NCBI GenBank assembly: GCA_013396525.1
Contig: VWYX01000380.1
Location: forward strand, 176,162 to 240,161
DNA length: 64,000 bases
Direction of reading: 5' to 3'
Source of the DNA: Chaetorhynchus papuensis
Lineage: Eukaryota > Chordata > Aves > Passeriformes > Rhipiduridae
Shown here one piece after another: positions 13,664 through 28,100 of this stretch (its first letter is position 1; each line of letters begins with the position of its first letter). The notes below the pieces were generated by a model. It was not told where the DNA came from. It saw only the letters and a program-made list of their open reading frames with translations, and did no database searches. Position numbers and translations under genes: made by a program.

Positions 13664-16600
13664 ACCCAGATGTCCTGAACAAATAGCTTTATTATTACTT
13701 AAGCCGAATCAACTCTGAAGAACTTAGAAGAAAAAAAACCCCTTGTTTCTATTCCAATTCATGCATAAAAAACAACCCAATAATTTTTAACCAAGCTCCA
13801 AGTACAGGACAAATTCTCACTGTAGCTATGGCTGTGTAAGACCACTGAAAACAAAAGCAACTGATGAAAAAACTCACATCCTCCTAGGCAGAATTTACCA
13901 GCTTCCTCCTTTTTTGTAATTGGGCAGCAGAAGTGAGGATAGCCGCAATGGACTACCATTTAGGTCTGATTTTCTGTTGTCCATAAATTGTTTTATTCAA
14001 AGCTAGAGATTAAGGAATAAACAAGGATTTTGTATAAGATTTCAAATACCTCATTGTTTCCTGCTTGGACCTACTACACGTGACCTATATAAACCCTCAG
14101 GATTTGCAACATAAACTCTCAAACAGAATTTAAAATTCTGTCTCCAACTAATTCGGTTTGAAACTTGCTTAACAAAAATCATAATGCTGTAAGAAACCAG
14201 GTTGCTCTCTGCTGTCAGCTTCCAAAAAGTCTTCTCAGCTATTCTTCCTATATACAACTCAAGTCACAGGAATTCAATTCTTCTAAGAACACTCCAGAGC
14301 TATTTTGGATTTATTTTTGTGCTTCATCTTCATACTTGTACTGTTAGGCAATACTGAAAATAGTATCAATTGTGACAAACAAAATGCAAAGCTTCAACAG
14401 AAATTTTCCATGTGCATCTGTAACAATCACCATCCTCTATACTTCAGTCCCAGTCATTTGGGTGCACTGCCATTGTTGTGTCTGCTTCACGCATAGGGCT
14501 ACTGTGTGGATGAGCTATTCCAATGGGAGAAACAAGAGAGACACAGCCTATCCTCCTTTCTTCCATTTAGGAGCTGCAGGTACATTTATGGGATCTGCAT
14601 CCCTGGAAAAGGGAGACTACCAAGCCACAGACTGAGTTCAAAGCTGTGGTTACACAGCTGTTTGATCCAGGATAAATACGGAGCTATCAAATGAAAATTG
14701 TTTCATCCTTCCTTTGTTTCAGTCCTTCCTTTCTGCTGCTTCCCTTATGCCAAAAGCTGTGTTAATTCAACTGCACACAAGCCAGGTGAGCAAAATGGAA
14801 CATGCTCAAAAAATGGCACATCTTAGAGTTAGTCTTCAGCCAGACAACTTTTTGACTCCAGTCACTGCACAGCAACATGAGCACTGGTTCTGGCACAAGA
14901 GGGGCAGAAGTCAGCAGCTAGACCAGGTAGGAGGACGAGTCACAGCTTTCACAGCAGCTGTCTAATCTGAAGCATAATCGAAGTGGCTGTATAATCACAA
15001 CCTACAAAATTATAAGGTATGGGATACTAACTCAGTTTTGTCTCTGAAATACAGTGAATTTGATGCCTTAGAAGCACAGTGCTGGAACCACTGGCTCCAG
15101 AGGAAGACAACGTAAAGAAGTGCAATCTGACTTTCCTCATTTCTGCACAGTGCTTCAGTAACTCCACATAATGATACTACCAAGTGTTATCATCAGCCCA
15201 GCCACAGGATGTTCTTAAACAGATATTTCTCAGCAACCTGCTTACAGTCTTTCAAGGACCATTAGGAAAAGACAAAGAAAATAGCAATTTTAAAAAGCAG
15301 GCTTGGGGGGTATTTTCTGTGTAAGTCAAGCATTTATTTTAAAAAAGCAGGTACTTCTCTAGTCTGAGTTACCCAAGGCCCAGTAAAAAAAATAAAAAGT
15401 CAAAAAGCTTCTTAAAGAAACATTTATGTTCTATAATGGGCAGCACAGACAGAGAATAACTTTTTCTATACCTTTTATGCCACACAACAATTAAATGATT
15501 TATGGAAATGCACTCAGCCCTACAAAATAGAAGATTTCAAAAGAGTCTGCATTTTTTAGGGCAGGCAAGGTAACAGAACACACTGTGGAAAAAAAATACA
15601 TTTAAGGATACTTTCTTATTACTTTGTTTTCTACAGAACTTAATTGGGCTCCCTTCTAAAGCTGTTTAAATACAAATGTTAAATTACCTGAAGCCTTATA
15701 ACACGCGATTTTTATTTCTCGTGGTACTACGTTTGCTACCCATCGTCTTCACATCTTTCCCAGCACACTGAAAGCACAGGCCTACTTTGGGGCCATTTCC
15801 CAGTTGTAAAATCACCACAGCATACATCAGTGCAAACAGGATAAGCACAAGCTGCATCATCCTTTCAGGTGATGCATCCCTCCCTCTCTCCAAAGTCTCT
15901 TCTCTTTGCTGACTTCCAAAAATAGTAAGTGGGCTGCAAAAAGGGCTTCATCTGCAGTGAATAGGAATAGTCCTAGCAGAAAAGTGGTAAACACGTGGCA
16001 CAGCTGGACAGCTTCCCTTAAAAGCACATAAGAAAGCAGAAATGGACACTGGGAAACACCAAGCAAATAGAGACTAGACAGACAAACAGAATGGCAACTG
16101 GTCTGAAGAGCTGAGAATGCATTTGAGTGCAACTCACTTACAATCCAAACCCAAGCTCCAGCGGCAAAACTTTCTCTTTTGGCATCAATCAGCACCTTAT
16201 GTCATGACTTCTTCAATAACAGAGAGGAAGCTACAGCCAGAGATACAAATGCTGCCCACCAAACACCAGTAAGGCAGACAAAGACCATGTGAGAATAGGC
16301 CAAGCTCCTACAAAACCTTCAAATCAAAGTACACAGACCCCAATACCCAAACCCACTGATAAGAAAAAAGACCCAGTAACGACACCAAGCTTAGTGCAAA
16401 CTTTCTCCTCAGAGCTGGCTGCTAACAGGACCTCTGCAGTCCTGCCTTCCTCACTTTGGTTCAGACACACTCCTGCCCCTGTTCTGGTCCAAGCTAATTG
16501 GATTCATCTTTCAGCCTGACACAGCAGTAATGCTACCAAGTCTTACTGTAGAGTTTACCAAGTGAGCCAAGGATTATTACAGCACCCAGCATTTCTGCAT

Positions 16601-16749
16601 GGCCTTAGAATGCAATGCTGGTATTAGACACTGTTAGCAGAAAATTTAACTTTATAGAAATTTATACAATTAATTTTCAAAGTAGGGAGGGAGGGGGCAA
16701 GGGATCTGTGTTCTGAGATTTACTGGCTATCCCAAACCATTCAATAGAG

Positions 16750-16777
16750 CACAGACACCACAGACACCACAGACACC
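16750..16777 (+). repeat. Tandem ACAGACACC repeat, 3 copies
   Basis: Three head-to-tail copies of a 9-bp unit, with no associated gene. Confidence 0.85.
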
Positions 16778-19700
16778 CTATCCTGTGGGTTGTGGGTATA
16801 ATTGTAATAAAAATCCCCAAAATACAGCTGCCACATGCCTCAAAGTGGAGTAAATTTTTAAACAACAAAGCATTCCTCCTCTCATACAGAAGTTTATGAG
16901 ACATTGTGTAACCAATAAGTCAAACTTTGCCTTTTCAAGAAAGGGACTTAAACTAAAAAGATCTTAGAATATTTAATATGATTTCATACATGTAACTAAA
17001 CACAGAAAAACCTCTAGGACCATAAGCGCTAAGATGAACTTTTTGTCTCAGCATTTTCTAGTCCTAATCAGCATTTTGCAAGAGCTGGTCATTAATATTT
17101 TAAAGGCAAATAAAGGATGTAATGAAATTTTGGAGACATCTGATCCACTAAAATATTTTTGAAAGCTAAGGCTCAAAATGACTGTATGTGTGTCAGTTAA
17201 GTGGGTCTCCTGCTAACTCAGGAGAGGTCAGAAGGGAAGCTGTCTGCTAAATGCCATAACACACATGGTGTTTAAAACACACTTTCCTGAATAGAGAAAT
17301 TTAAAATCAAGCAAAACAGACAGCATTCAAGATAATTAAGTTAACTAAGAAGGTGAAGGGGATCCTATCACCTGCAAAGCTTCAAATGATCAGTGATTTT
17401 CATTCAAGCAACTTTTGAATAACTTGGAACCCACAAAGATTATTCTCAGAAGTACATCAAGTTTAGTCCCACATAGCTAATACCAAATTATGTAAAACCC
17501 ATTATGAAATGATGGAATAAAGTGTTTATATCACTTAATACAGCAAAAAGAGAAGCAAGATAAAGAGAGAGGAAAGGGAAAAACCTGTTTATTTACCATT
17601 TACTTTCTAAAAAGTGCTATCTAGATTACTTCATATGCCCTGCGCAGTAGCGTCAGTGCTTTGAGAGCACACCTGACTATTGTGGGAGATGTACAAGCTT
17701 ATTAAATACTAACTCTTGGTCTAAAGGAATTTACTTTAAAAGTGGCATTTTTATTCAAAACTAAAAATCAGAAAAAAGAAATGCAGAATTTCAAGTTGGA
17801 AACTTTGTTCTTGAGCATGAGGACAGGAATCTTGTTATTCAAATATAAACCCCAGCGTATCATATATGGACTTAGAGCTACCACTGCCACATAGCAGTCC
17901 AAGGTGATGTTACCATAAACAGGTACACTATAATAATGTCCCATATAGTGCCACACTTCTGTTGCAGGGCTGTCCTACATAACACTTTGATTATGGCCTG
18001 CATTCTCAAAAGAAATAGGAAGGTTTAGGGATACAGAATCTGACACATTTTTATACTACCATAATGCACCTTCCTACTGCAAATGATAAAAGCAATGCTT
18101 TTGGCATTTACTACAAAGACACGACAAAACCATCAGCTATGTTTTTACCTGGTTTATCCAGGGAAATGTATTGCAGAGGATCAGTAAGGTACACCCAGAT
18201 AGTACAGCTGTTTCCAAAAATATTTGGCTATTTATTTCCTCTTTTCTAAGTACTCTGGTTTTATGACTAATATTACACCTAGCAATTTTTGGTCACCACA
18301 AAATACATCCTGTTTGCAGATCCATCCAGCGAGCAAGCTAGTTTGCCCAACAGACCATTTTGCTTGTCTGCTGATGAGACTGCTTGACTTCTTGCAGCAC
18401 CTAGAGATGTTTGCATTCTAAGTGTCAATTTCTGTGGGTTCTTGAAGATTTCTCTCTATAGCTCTCCATGTAAGTGGGATTTAAAGGCCTTCAGATTGCT
18501 AGTCTAAGAAGAAGAATAGATGAAAAGCCAATAATTAAAAATGTCTTCTTATCAATGCTTACCGAACTCTAGCCATAAGATTTATTAGATTTTAAAATCT
18601 GAATTGACACTCACTGAAGGCCTGACCCAATGCTTCTGTTAGCAGAAGATACACATAGTTCTAAACAAAAGGTTGTAGAGGATATTCAAGAATGCAAATT
18701 GATCTGCAAATTCATAACTCCTACATTTCATAACTAAAAACCCTGTCCAAAAGATCTTTCCTTTAACAGATCAAAACTGGATTTGTAGTATCTGCATTTC
18801 TCATTTAACTAAATTGTATTTTGCTCAAAAATTAAGTTGTTTGCAGAAATTTCATTCTTGATTCTTGAGACTGTCAGAAAAAAGCTATGCAACTACTTGA
18901 ATGCATTTAAGAGTAATTTGCGAGAAATTACTGAGCCTTGCATTGGTTCTCCGTAACTGCTATAAATTCCAAATCTATTTTGTGATAGTCATGTCTAAGT
19001 GAATATTTAAAGGAAATTAATATATACTAAGTTTCCAAGTTTCAAACAGAGAACAGTACCTTTAGGCCACACAATTTTAATTGCCCAGCAGACAAATGTT
19101 AAGAGCTTAGTGTACTGGGATGCTATAAACTGCTTTTCCCAAATTATTTGCTTGGAGAATGGGATACGTCTGTTTCTTGAGATATATGACAAAATTTAGA
19201 ATGAGTTGGAGAATCCAAGAACCTAATTTTGTCCAAGTTGATTGCTGAAGCATTTATTACTAGCCCAAAGGTGTGTGTGGAGCTTTTGATGCTAGAAAGC
19301 TGCTGACAATCATGCACTTCCACTCCACTCTGGGCTGGCCGCAACTCTAAAGAACCAACTGCTGCTCTGAAAAACTGCCATACTAGACTGAAAATGAAGC
19401 AATTTATAAAGAGAGTGAATGGATATGGAGCAAGACTCCACAGGCTTAAATAGTGCCAAGTATTCAAATTTTCAGAAGTCTAAAATAAAAGGATAGTCAC
19501 TCGCTGTTCTGCAGAACATCAGGCAGCTCTAAAGCATATATCTCAAAAATTCACATCACGTATTATAGTTCCGATGTAATTTTTTTGGTTTTAAAGGAAA
19601 AATAAGATAAACAAGTTCTTCCTTCTATAAACAGTACAAACAATCACTGAGGTTTTTTCTTATTGAGTAAGGAAAAAATGGGCTCATTTCTCCTTGCTAC

Positions 19701-20135
19701 ACAGGGTAGTCTGGGTTCAACTCTTTAACACACTAATGGCCATTTACTATTGACACATTGCCAACATTTTACTGAGGAAATCTCGAGAAAGAAAAGGCAG
19801 GGGAAAAAAAAGTAATTATAACCTCTTAACTGTTTCTAACTTGCTTCACCTAACTTTGGAGGGAGTTCGCAGGACAAAGAAGATATGTTCATCGCAAGTC
19901 AAGGGCTTTCTCCCTGCTAGCTTTCAAAAGCCTTCTGTAAGAAGACGCTTAGAATTAAAGAGACAGAATAGAACAAGAATTCTTTTTCATAGAACACATC
20001 AGATAAACTCTCTAGGAAAAAACAAGTAATGAACTAAAGCCTAATCTTCATAGTAGTTTTTTATGGCAAGTACAGTGAGAGTTGCCTTCACAAAGCCAAC
20101 ACAGAATGGTAAAAATTAGGTTCCCTTGTCTGAAT

Positions 20136-20150
20136 TGCCTCCTGGTGGTG
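20136..20150 (-). promoter_or_regulatory. Weak CTCF-like motif
   Basis: The minus strand reads CACCACCAGGAGGCA, near the CTCF core CCACCAGGGGGCA with one substitution. It is deep in the intron after coding exon 3. Confidence 0.25.
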
Positions 20151-23100
20151 TCTCCACCACTCTACTGATCCCCCACATTCGGACTTCATTTCTGCAAAAT
20201 TTCCATCAGAATTCTGCAGTCACCACTGCCTAAATCAACTGTTACGCTACAATTAGTGGGGAAAGTTGAAGAACACCCCTTGCACTTGACTATCAGTTTT
20301 GACAAACTTAGGACAAAGGAGGACATAAAGAGAAGATCAAAGAATAATGGACCTAATCAAAACAAAACCAAAACCACACCAAGAAAACCTACATTTTGTC
20401 TGGCCACCACCTATCTTCCCTGATACTCTGTCAAGTGTCTCTGCTAACTTGCAATCTAACAGCAGGAGAAAAGTTGCTCTAAAGAGACTATACACTTTTG
20501 GGAGTTTCTGAAGGTCAGAACAAGTATTTGAAAAGTTAACTCAGAAGTGAATAGAATACTGAAAGAAAGTGACTCTGTAGAATGACCAGGAATAGGTGAA
20601 TTCACATTGACTTGGCCCATATTTGAAGAAAATAAAACACTCTTGATTATATCCATGAACAGAAAATGTATACCAGATTATCACTCAGTGAACATCAAGA
20701 TTTTCTAAGGATGAAGACTGCATTCTCTGCTTCCAACAGTGCCAATATAGAAAAGAAACCACAGAGACTTCATAAAACTCTGTGAAGGGCATTCTTACCC
20801 TTTAATACTTTAGGTTTGTTCACTCTTTAAGCCCTTCAAAACCCAAGCCTATCACAGTCTTCACAATAAAATGAGGGAAAAAATCCATAGTGAGAGTAAT
20901 AATGACAGATAACATTCAATTAGAAAAGTGAAACCTGAAAAAAACTTTATAAGAAGTGTACATGCATTTGGCCCGCTCATGCTTCCCCAACATGTCATCT
21001 CTCTAAATCACATCCAGAAAGGTGTATTTCCTCTTTATTTTTCCACCAAAAAGGACCCTTAGTCCACCTGTAAAAGCCAGTACAATTAACAGAAAACAAT
21101 TCCAAACTAGCACTACAGAAGCAATGCAACATTATCACATCCATCTTGGTCCTTTTCAAACGCATGCACCAAGAGTTGAACTGAGTGGTTCCTCAATACC
21201 TTATGAGGGTGTTGGAAAATATCAACTAACACCCTCTACCCGAGTCAGTCTTGTTCTTGGTGTAGTACCAACAAATAAGATAATATTTAGTAATAAAAGT
21301 ATTTTAGCCCATAGCTGTACTACAGTCAGTAACGCATAGCGCAAAAAAACCCCACATTTCAGGAAGTGGCCTATTTTCAAAGCAAGTGCCAGGCAGCAGA
21401 GAACAAACAGCAGAGACAAGCTTTTGCCTGTATTCTAAATATTGGACATACTGTCTTTCTATTTTCTCCCTTCCAAAATTCAACACACTTCAGAAAAGCT
21501 GGGGACCAAACAATTCCAAAAGCAACTAAAGATCCATAAGGCTCTGAAAAGCAGATCCCTGGATTTGAGTCCTTTTCTAACCCTGATACACTTGGAATAA
21601 ATCAAAATACTGTTTCTGCGCCTGTGAGGTTGTTCCACTGAGGCATGCAGAACAGAGCAGAATGAACTACTTTAATCTGTTTTAACTTATGAAAATTCAT
21701 TAGTAGATTTAATCCCTTTTCCCAGCATCCAACTAAAAGGCATTTAAGGGTGCTATACAAAACAACCTAAATCCCAGTCATCATCATCTAATGCTTCGCT
21801 TGTCTTCCCTTCAAGTATAAAAGGGAAAAGGGAATAGTAGGCCTTGAAATAACTACTGATGTGTGAGGTTATCCAGCAAGTCAAAACATGCAGGAGCATC
21901 TAATAACCAACTCTCTCCATCAGTAGGGGATTTTCAAGGAAATACTGTAGTTTAATTGCCCATTTTCTATCTACAATGTTGATTCTCAAGCAGAGCAGGC
22001 TACTTTGGAGTTATGCCCTGGCTTATATGAAGATGAAAGATGTATCCAACTAGGTTCAATTAAACAAGTTCTCCTGCTGCCTCCAAATCTGACTTAAATA
22101 CAGCATGAACTCAAAAATTAAAAGTTGAGCCAGAAAATCAGTGCTGAGGGAAAAGTAGCAGGGGAGAGGTGTAGAGAGTTTTTCTTCTTTTTAATGACAT
22201 CACGAAATGGTCACTTACATTTCCTAAATTGAGTTACTCCGGTGTTAATGTATATTAGATATGCAAAAATTAAGTTCACAAACCAACAGTGAGAAGTCTA
22301 GGTGGAGTTACATTAAGAGAAGAATGGGAAATCCAAGTTTACATGCCAGTATGGGTTTAATCATGACTTAAGCTTTATAAAAAGGTCTGAGACAGCTTAG
22401 CAATATTTCAGTCATATACAAACTATTATAACATCAGTTTTGCAAGAGTGTTTGGGGCAAAAGAGGCAGCAGGGAGAGATGCATGCACTCTGCCTATCTA
22501 CAATCATCTGTGCAACATCCAAAATTTGCTTCAGCCAGTATATCTTGAGAATATGGAAGATGATAACTTAATGAGAAGTCATTATATTCACATTTTCACA
22601 CAATATTTGGATGCAAATTAAATAAATGTCAAAGATTAAAATAGTAAGCTTATGCAGATTTCTCAAATATTCACCTCGAAACAGGTGCTGTTCACACCGA
22701 TCAGAGGGTTCAAAAGGATCTGACAATTCACTGAGGCAGTTAACTGACTTCTCCTTGTGTCCAGATAGACCAGTATGTTTTTGATGGGAAAAAATGACTG
22801 ACTACTTCAAACTGTCTAAGAAGGATTCTACGAACAGGTTTTTTCCTATATTTTACAACTGCTTTATAAACAGTTGGCATAAATGGATGCTTGCAGTTAC
22901 ACGGAAATTAGCATATCTTTATCATTCATGCCATTTACTTAAAAAAGATCAGTGTTTAGTAATATGTACAGTTCCAGATAAACAACTGGAACTGAAATTA
23001 AGCATCACCTGCCTCAAGTTATTAGTAACTAAACGTTCATATGGCATATTTGCAGACTTGATCCATTGCTGACAGAATAACTGGCATTTTAATACACCCT

Positions 23101-26100
23101 TGATCAATCTTGGAGAAAGGAGGTATCAGAAACTCCAGACAAAACTGGCAGGAGTAAGTAGTGACTTTATTATTTATTTCCAGATTTTGAGTCCTAAGTT
23201 CTGATGGTGTTTATCAGGTATATCTACAACACACAGGCACACCTTGCCTACCTTTTTAGGCATAAGCATGAAGTGCTCTTTCCTACCTGTACTCAGTTAA
23301 CTGTACCCAGTTTCCCTCCTGCTCTCTAGCTTTCTTGAGCTTACTTTCCTCTCGCCAAAACAGTGCTTCTTCTCTTTACAGAACACGATGGAACATGTTT
23401 CAGGTACAATTTTCTGATAATGTGCTCAAAAAGCCTCCATAAAAATCCACCTTTACAATGATTGACAACTGTTCAAGAAGAACAGTCTCATAGGATGAAT
23501 TTATGCACATTACCAATCTTTTCATTATTCAGTTATGGTACCTGTAATAAATATAGCAACAGTAATGCTTAAAAGCTATTCCTGACAGTTTTTGAAAACT
23601 TAAATAACAAGTTTCCTTTTTCAATCTAAACCACAAGTTTACATTTATTCAACTATACAAAACCATGGTTAAATAACTCTTTTTTAAAATCTATCCCAAA
23701 ACCCCTTTCTCATTACTTGCTATTTAGTGACAAGTTTAAAAGGAGTCTCACACTGAACATACAGGACTTAGAATAACCTCATCTATCTCAATTTGCTGTA
23801 AACTCTAAATACAAGAAAAATTCACTAGATTTGCCTATTCATAATAATAGAGATAAACTTGCTTTTATAGTGTGCATTTTTTCTAATTATATTCCACAGT
23901 TTCAACTTCTCTTCACAATAAAGTATGTTTAAGTTTTTCCCCTGTGAAAAAATAAAACCACAAATATCTCCATATAGCATATATATGGTGACAACTATTT
24001 TTGATTACTCTTTCCTGCATATATACAGCTCTTTAAAAATCAAAATAATAAAGGGATCCACTTTATTGTTTCCATGTCAAGAGGAAATACATTAGAATAC
24101 AAGTCTAGTTTTCACAACACTTTTCTTGAAGATTCAATGGATTTCACTGCAACTACAGGAAGAGACATTTGCATTTTATTTTCAAATAGAAGGGAAAGAA
24201 CCATGTGATTTTTTTAGCACATGCTTATCACCATCACCCTGTTATCATAGAGTCAAAAGACTATTTGTGTAAGCTTTCTTTCACATTTAAGACAGAATAT
24301 TGCTCTAACTTTTCCAAGAGACTGTGATAAGGACACATTTAGAAATTCCTCCATATCTGACACGATATTGCTAAAAAAATCCCACATTTTTTTGCTGCCC
24401 ACATGACCTCTTCCTTGCCTTCGAAATAAAGTACTATTATAATATATACTCAATATACCTGCCAGTTCATATTCTTCTTCTTTTTTTTTAAATTAACTGT
24501 GAGTGGAAAGAGGCAGAAGAAAAAGTACTACTTCAAGATTACATCCCTCCCGCTCCTTTATGCTAGCCGTGCTCTACCTCAGTCTTTCACTTAGTGTCAC
24601 TGGTAACAATTTCCACCCCACTTCCCCCCCACAAAAAAAGGTATACATGGATAAACTTCCTCATGGAAAAATTTAAAAATACATTCTTTATGGGTTTTTT
24701 TTTATTATAAAGAGTGTATTTAACCCAGACAAAAGCTGAGTATTGATAAGTAATTGTGGGTAAAATTCTACAAATCAGAATGCCAAGAGAAGACACTGTC
24801 ATGGGATATAAAGTGGAGGAAAAAGTGCTAAGCCTATGACTTTCTTCCAAAGATGTGAAAACATAATAAAAAACAGTGCTCCAAAGCAACAGAATTAATT
24901 CACATTTACAACCCAAGCTTAGATTTGTCAATTACAACTGTTCTGAAAAAAGTTACTCTTGACTTCTCTTTATTGAAGAGGAGGGTGGGGAAAGAAAGAG
25001 GAAACCATTTAAAAACCAATGCATTCAGAGTTTCCAGACTGCAGCTCTCACATTTATGGCTGAGGAGCAAGACTGTTAAACTGAATTCCCCTTATTGCCC
25101 TCAGATTAGAAAAGAAGTAAGCACAGTTTAGAACTCTGTGAAAATAACACAAAGAGACTAGCAGAGGGAAATCTGCTAGTCAGAAGGATTCAAGTTTACT
25201 GCCCTTCAAATGCAAGTTATCTTCAAGTAAGTTTTTTCTTTTTTTGCAGTTTTCCTTTCAAGTGTTAACACACTCAGCATACATTGCTCTATCGTCTCTC
25301 AGGTGTAACAAATCAAAGTCTTTATTTTCACCTCTGACATTTTCAAAAAACATATGAATATATGATATACCTTATGCTGTAACAGTTCAACCCTGCATCA
25401 GTTAACAAATTTTTTTAGGTTTAAGCCTACACACTGTACAGCCTACTTGCTTTCTTTTTGTACTTTGCCAGATCTCCTCAATTTCACAAACTTCTGAACA
25501 GAACTGTCATTATTAATTCTCAGCAAGACACCTAAGCCACTATGAATCACTGCAGCGACTGGCAGCAAGTGTCGGCACCACTCTCACAATGCTTCAGAAA
25601 CGGAGGGAAGTCCTAAAGCAACTGAAAGCTTTTAGCTAAACCTACCGCTGACTTGGTTCTTGCACAAGTCTTCATCCAACTTCATTAAATAAGACAGCAA
25701 AGAAAAAGCATGCATTAGGGTGGCATAACATTTCACAAGCCAGGAATATTTCATTATTCTGCCTCTCTAACAGCAGGGTCTCAGCTCCATGTCTCCAATA
25801 GGGACACCACACAGGCTGCATCTTCAGTTTCTCAAACTTCATTACAAGCTTATCAAACAGTGACCATCATGCATCCTATAACTGTCCACAGTGGAGTTGG
25901 GCCCTCAGTGTTTATTCATTGGATATCAGGCATTAAAACTACTTGGCTCTAAACAAGACTACAGATTACACATGTTGCGCCCCTTCTTAACACAAGCACT
26001 GCGTGATGTAAACCATTATATTTACTAGGCAAAACTGCACATTTCTCCACGCTGTGTAAAAATTAAATTGTTGATTAATATTCTATCCATAAAGCAATTT

Positions 26101-28034
26101 ATAATAATGATTTTTCCTGAAGAGAAGTGAAAGTGAAAACAGAAAAAAAGGGCTTTGTTGTAGTCTCTAAGGTGCCGCTCAACCACATTGCTAAGCCACA
26201 TACTTCTATATAACAGTTTCCTGCAAATAAAGAGGGAGTGAGCATTCCTCTGCATAGAGAAGTTGTGGTTCTTTTCCCAGAACTTAGATTTACCATGATC
26301 ATTGCATTTTAGCAGTCATACTACTTTAACAACATTATCATCTGGAACACCAGCAGCTCTGCAGTCCAGTGGTACAGATAACAAAATATTTAAACTTCAA
26401 CAATCATAGAGAGATTCACAGTTTTTCTGATAATCAAACCCACAAAAATACAAAGAAGCAAACTACTGTGACTTCATGCTGATTGTATTCGCTGTGTAGT
26501 AGAAGTAAAGTCTAACTTATTTTTCAACATCTTTTGGAAACTTAACCCATGTTCATCCCATGAACAAGTGTGTTTTAGTACTTTGAGTTCAATAGGAAAG
26601 ATATAGCTCCATTTCTAGTGATGGGTAATTTAAAATACAGGTTAATATAGACCATTCTGTAGCACACCTTTAGAGAGTTACAAATACAAGTTTAAAAGTT
26701 ACGGTAGGATGTAGTTGCTTTCTTACATTCCACTCAGTATCTCACTGCCTGTCCATGCTCATCACGTGAACTGGCAGTCAATACAGTTTTGCTTCGTGGC
26801 ATCAAGACAAGCTCATTTTGAAATTACCACAGGCATCCAGAGCTTACCAGAGAATCCTGAAACAGCTTGCTGTGAGACACAGCCACATGCAGAGGCTCAT
26901 GCTGGTTTTAGAGAATAAGTCATCTTCAAGAGAGGCTTGCTATCACATCAACAAAACCTGTTTTTGTTGAACTATTATTCTCATAAAAAAATAATTTTCT
27001 TTATTATCCTTACATGTTTTTTCCTAGATTCACTGTTCCCCTATTAAAACATACTGTAACTTTTTCCGTAAACAAAATTTCTAGATAAATGTTAATCGCC
27101 GTCTGGCCATTTTCTTAGGGACAGTAATTCTCAGAACACATGCAGCTAGTGCCAGATGAATGGAGGTATCTAGTTGAGACACTTATGCATTTACCTACGC
27201 TCTAAAATTTTTTCCCTCTTCAAAGGTCTAATCTGTTGACCTAATTTGGTTCCATTATTGACACATTAAGCAATACAATTAAGGGACTGCTTAAGTTAGT
27301 TAACTAGGGATGGGATGGTGTGGTGTATGAGGGGTTTGTGTATGTGTTGCTCTTTTATTTTTTTTAAAAACAAAAGTGAGAACAAGTTTTGTAGGTACCT
27401 CAGTATAATGTATTTTTCTTCTCATTATTCACAAAGCCCATGTTCAAGTTCAACAATCTTTCTGTTAAGCATTTAGTTGTAATTACTACTCATACTTTAG
27501 AGCTGTCAAAGAGAATTCCTACCAAATGGCAAACATAAGACAATTGAGGTGTAATTTATCATGGTAAAAGCATCCAACTAATTTTCAAATTGTCTATTAA
27601 GTACCCATAACTGACATAAATTTAATTGGTCTTGACATTAAGAAAAATTCCAGCATACTCACCCATACACACAGTGTGGACGTACTAAGCCAAAATCTAA
27701 AGATTTGTCTAAACCAGGATGGTCAAGTTTAGAAGAAGTTTCAAGACAATAATAAAGAAAGTGACTAAATTAATCCATTTTTCCATCTCCCTTAATATAA
27801 AACATTAGTTTCAACACAAGAAAAATTGCTATAGCTTCCACTGATTAAACTAGTTTCTTGTTTGACAGACTCACGATAACTCATCCTATCCTTTGTTGAG
27901 AAATCCAATAAAAATCAAAAATGTCTGGTTGCCCACGCTTATTTTTGCACTTAAAGATTTAGCAGCTCTCTTGGAAGCTGGGAAAAGAGACATCTTTAGA
28001 ACACAGTGTTAAAAATACATCTCTGTTTCCCTAC

Positions 28035-28100
28035 CTGTTTCTCACTCAGAGCTGTGATTTTGGCTTGAAGTTCATGAAGCTGTTTCTTCAAATCAGCGTT
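28035..28100 (-). CDS. PHF21A: PHF21A coding exon 3 (residues 30-51)
   Basis: These 66 bp encode 22 residues starting [12 protein letters not shown] and ending ALSEKQ, matching PHF21A without a mismatch to my memory of the family. The acceptor is TTTTTTCTTTCTAATCAG. The donor is GAGAAACAG followed by GTAGGGAAAC. Both ends are phase 0. The sequence carries hydrophobic and charged residues with coiled-coil periodicity ([15 protein letters not shown]), consistent with the helical N-terminal region used in complex assembly. The expected continuation, which begins KRVVEQLRKN, was looked for on the minus strand between 28034 and 1 and not seen, so the following intron is longer than 28 kb. Confidence 0.96.

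Larger units (their letters stand above)
1..28034 (-). other. PHF21A: PHF21A intron downstream of coding exon 3 (partial, over 28 kb)
   Basis: AT-rich intronic sequence without any convincing constitutive exon. It contains a CR1 tail (about 11450-11507), an ERV-type LTR (12521-13663), a CAG repeat beside MEF2 and E-box motifs (894-939), a CTCF-like motif (20136-20150) and a candidate alternative first exon (6347-6412). A purine-rich stretch at about 2920-3260 has the look of an ancient repeat that I cannot name. Open frames elsewhere are short, on both strands and unrelated to known families. Confidence 0.8.

Noticed and set aside
13245..13718. 157-codon plus-strand open frame
   Set aside because: It lies almost wholly in the LTR and arises from its repeated modules; no homologous cellular protein is recognisable.
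15857..16195. 112-codon minus-strand open frame, hydrophobic
   Set aside because: Hydrophobic stretches are common in chance frames; there is no splice context and no family resemblance.
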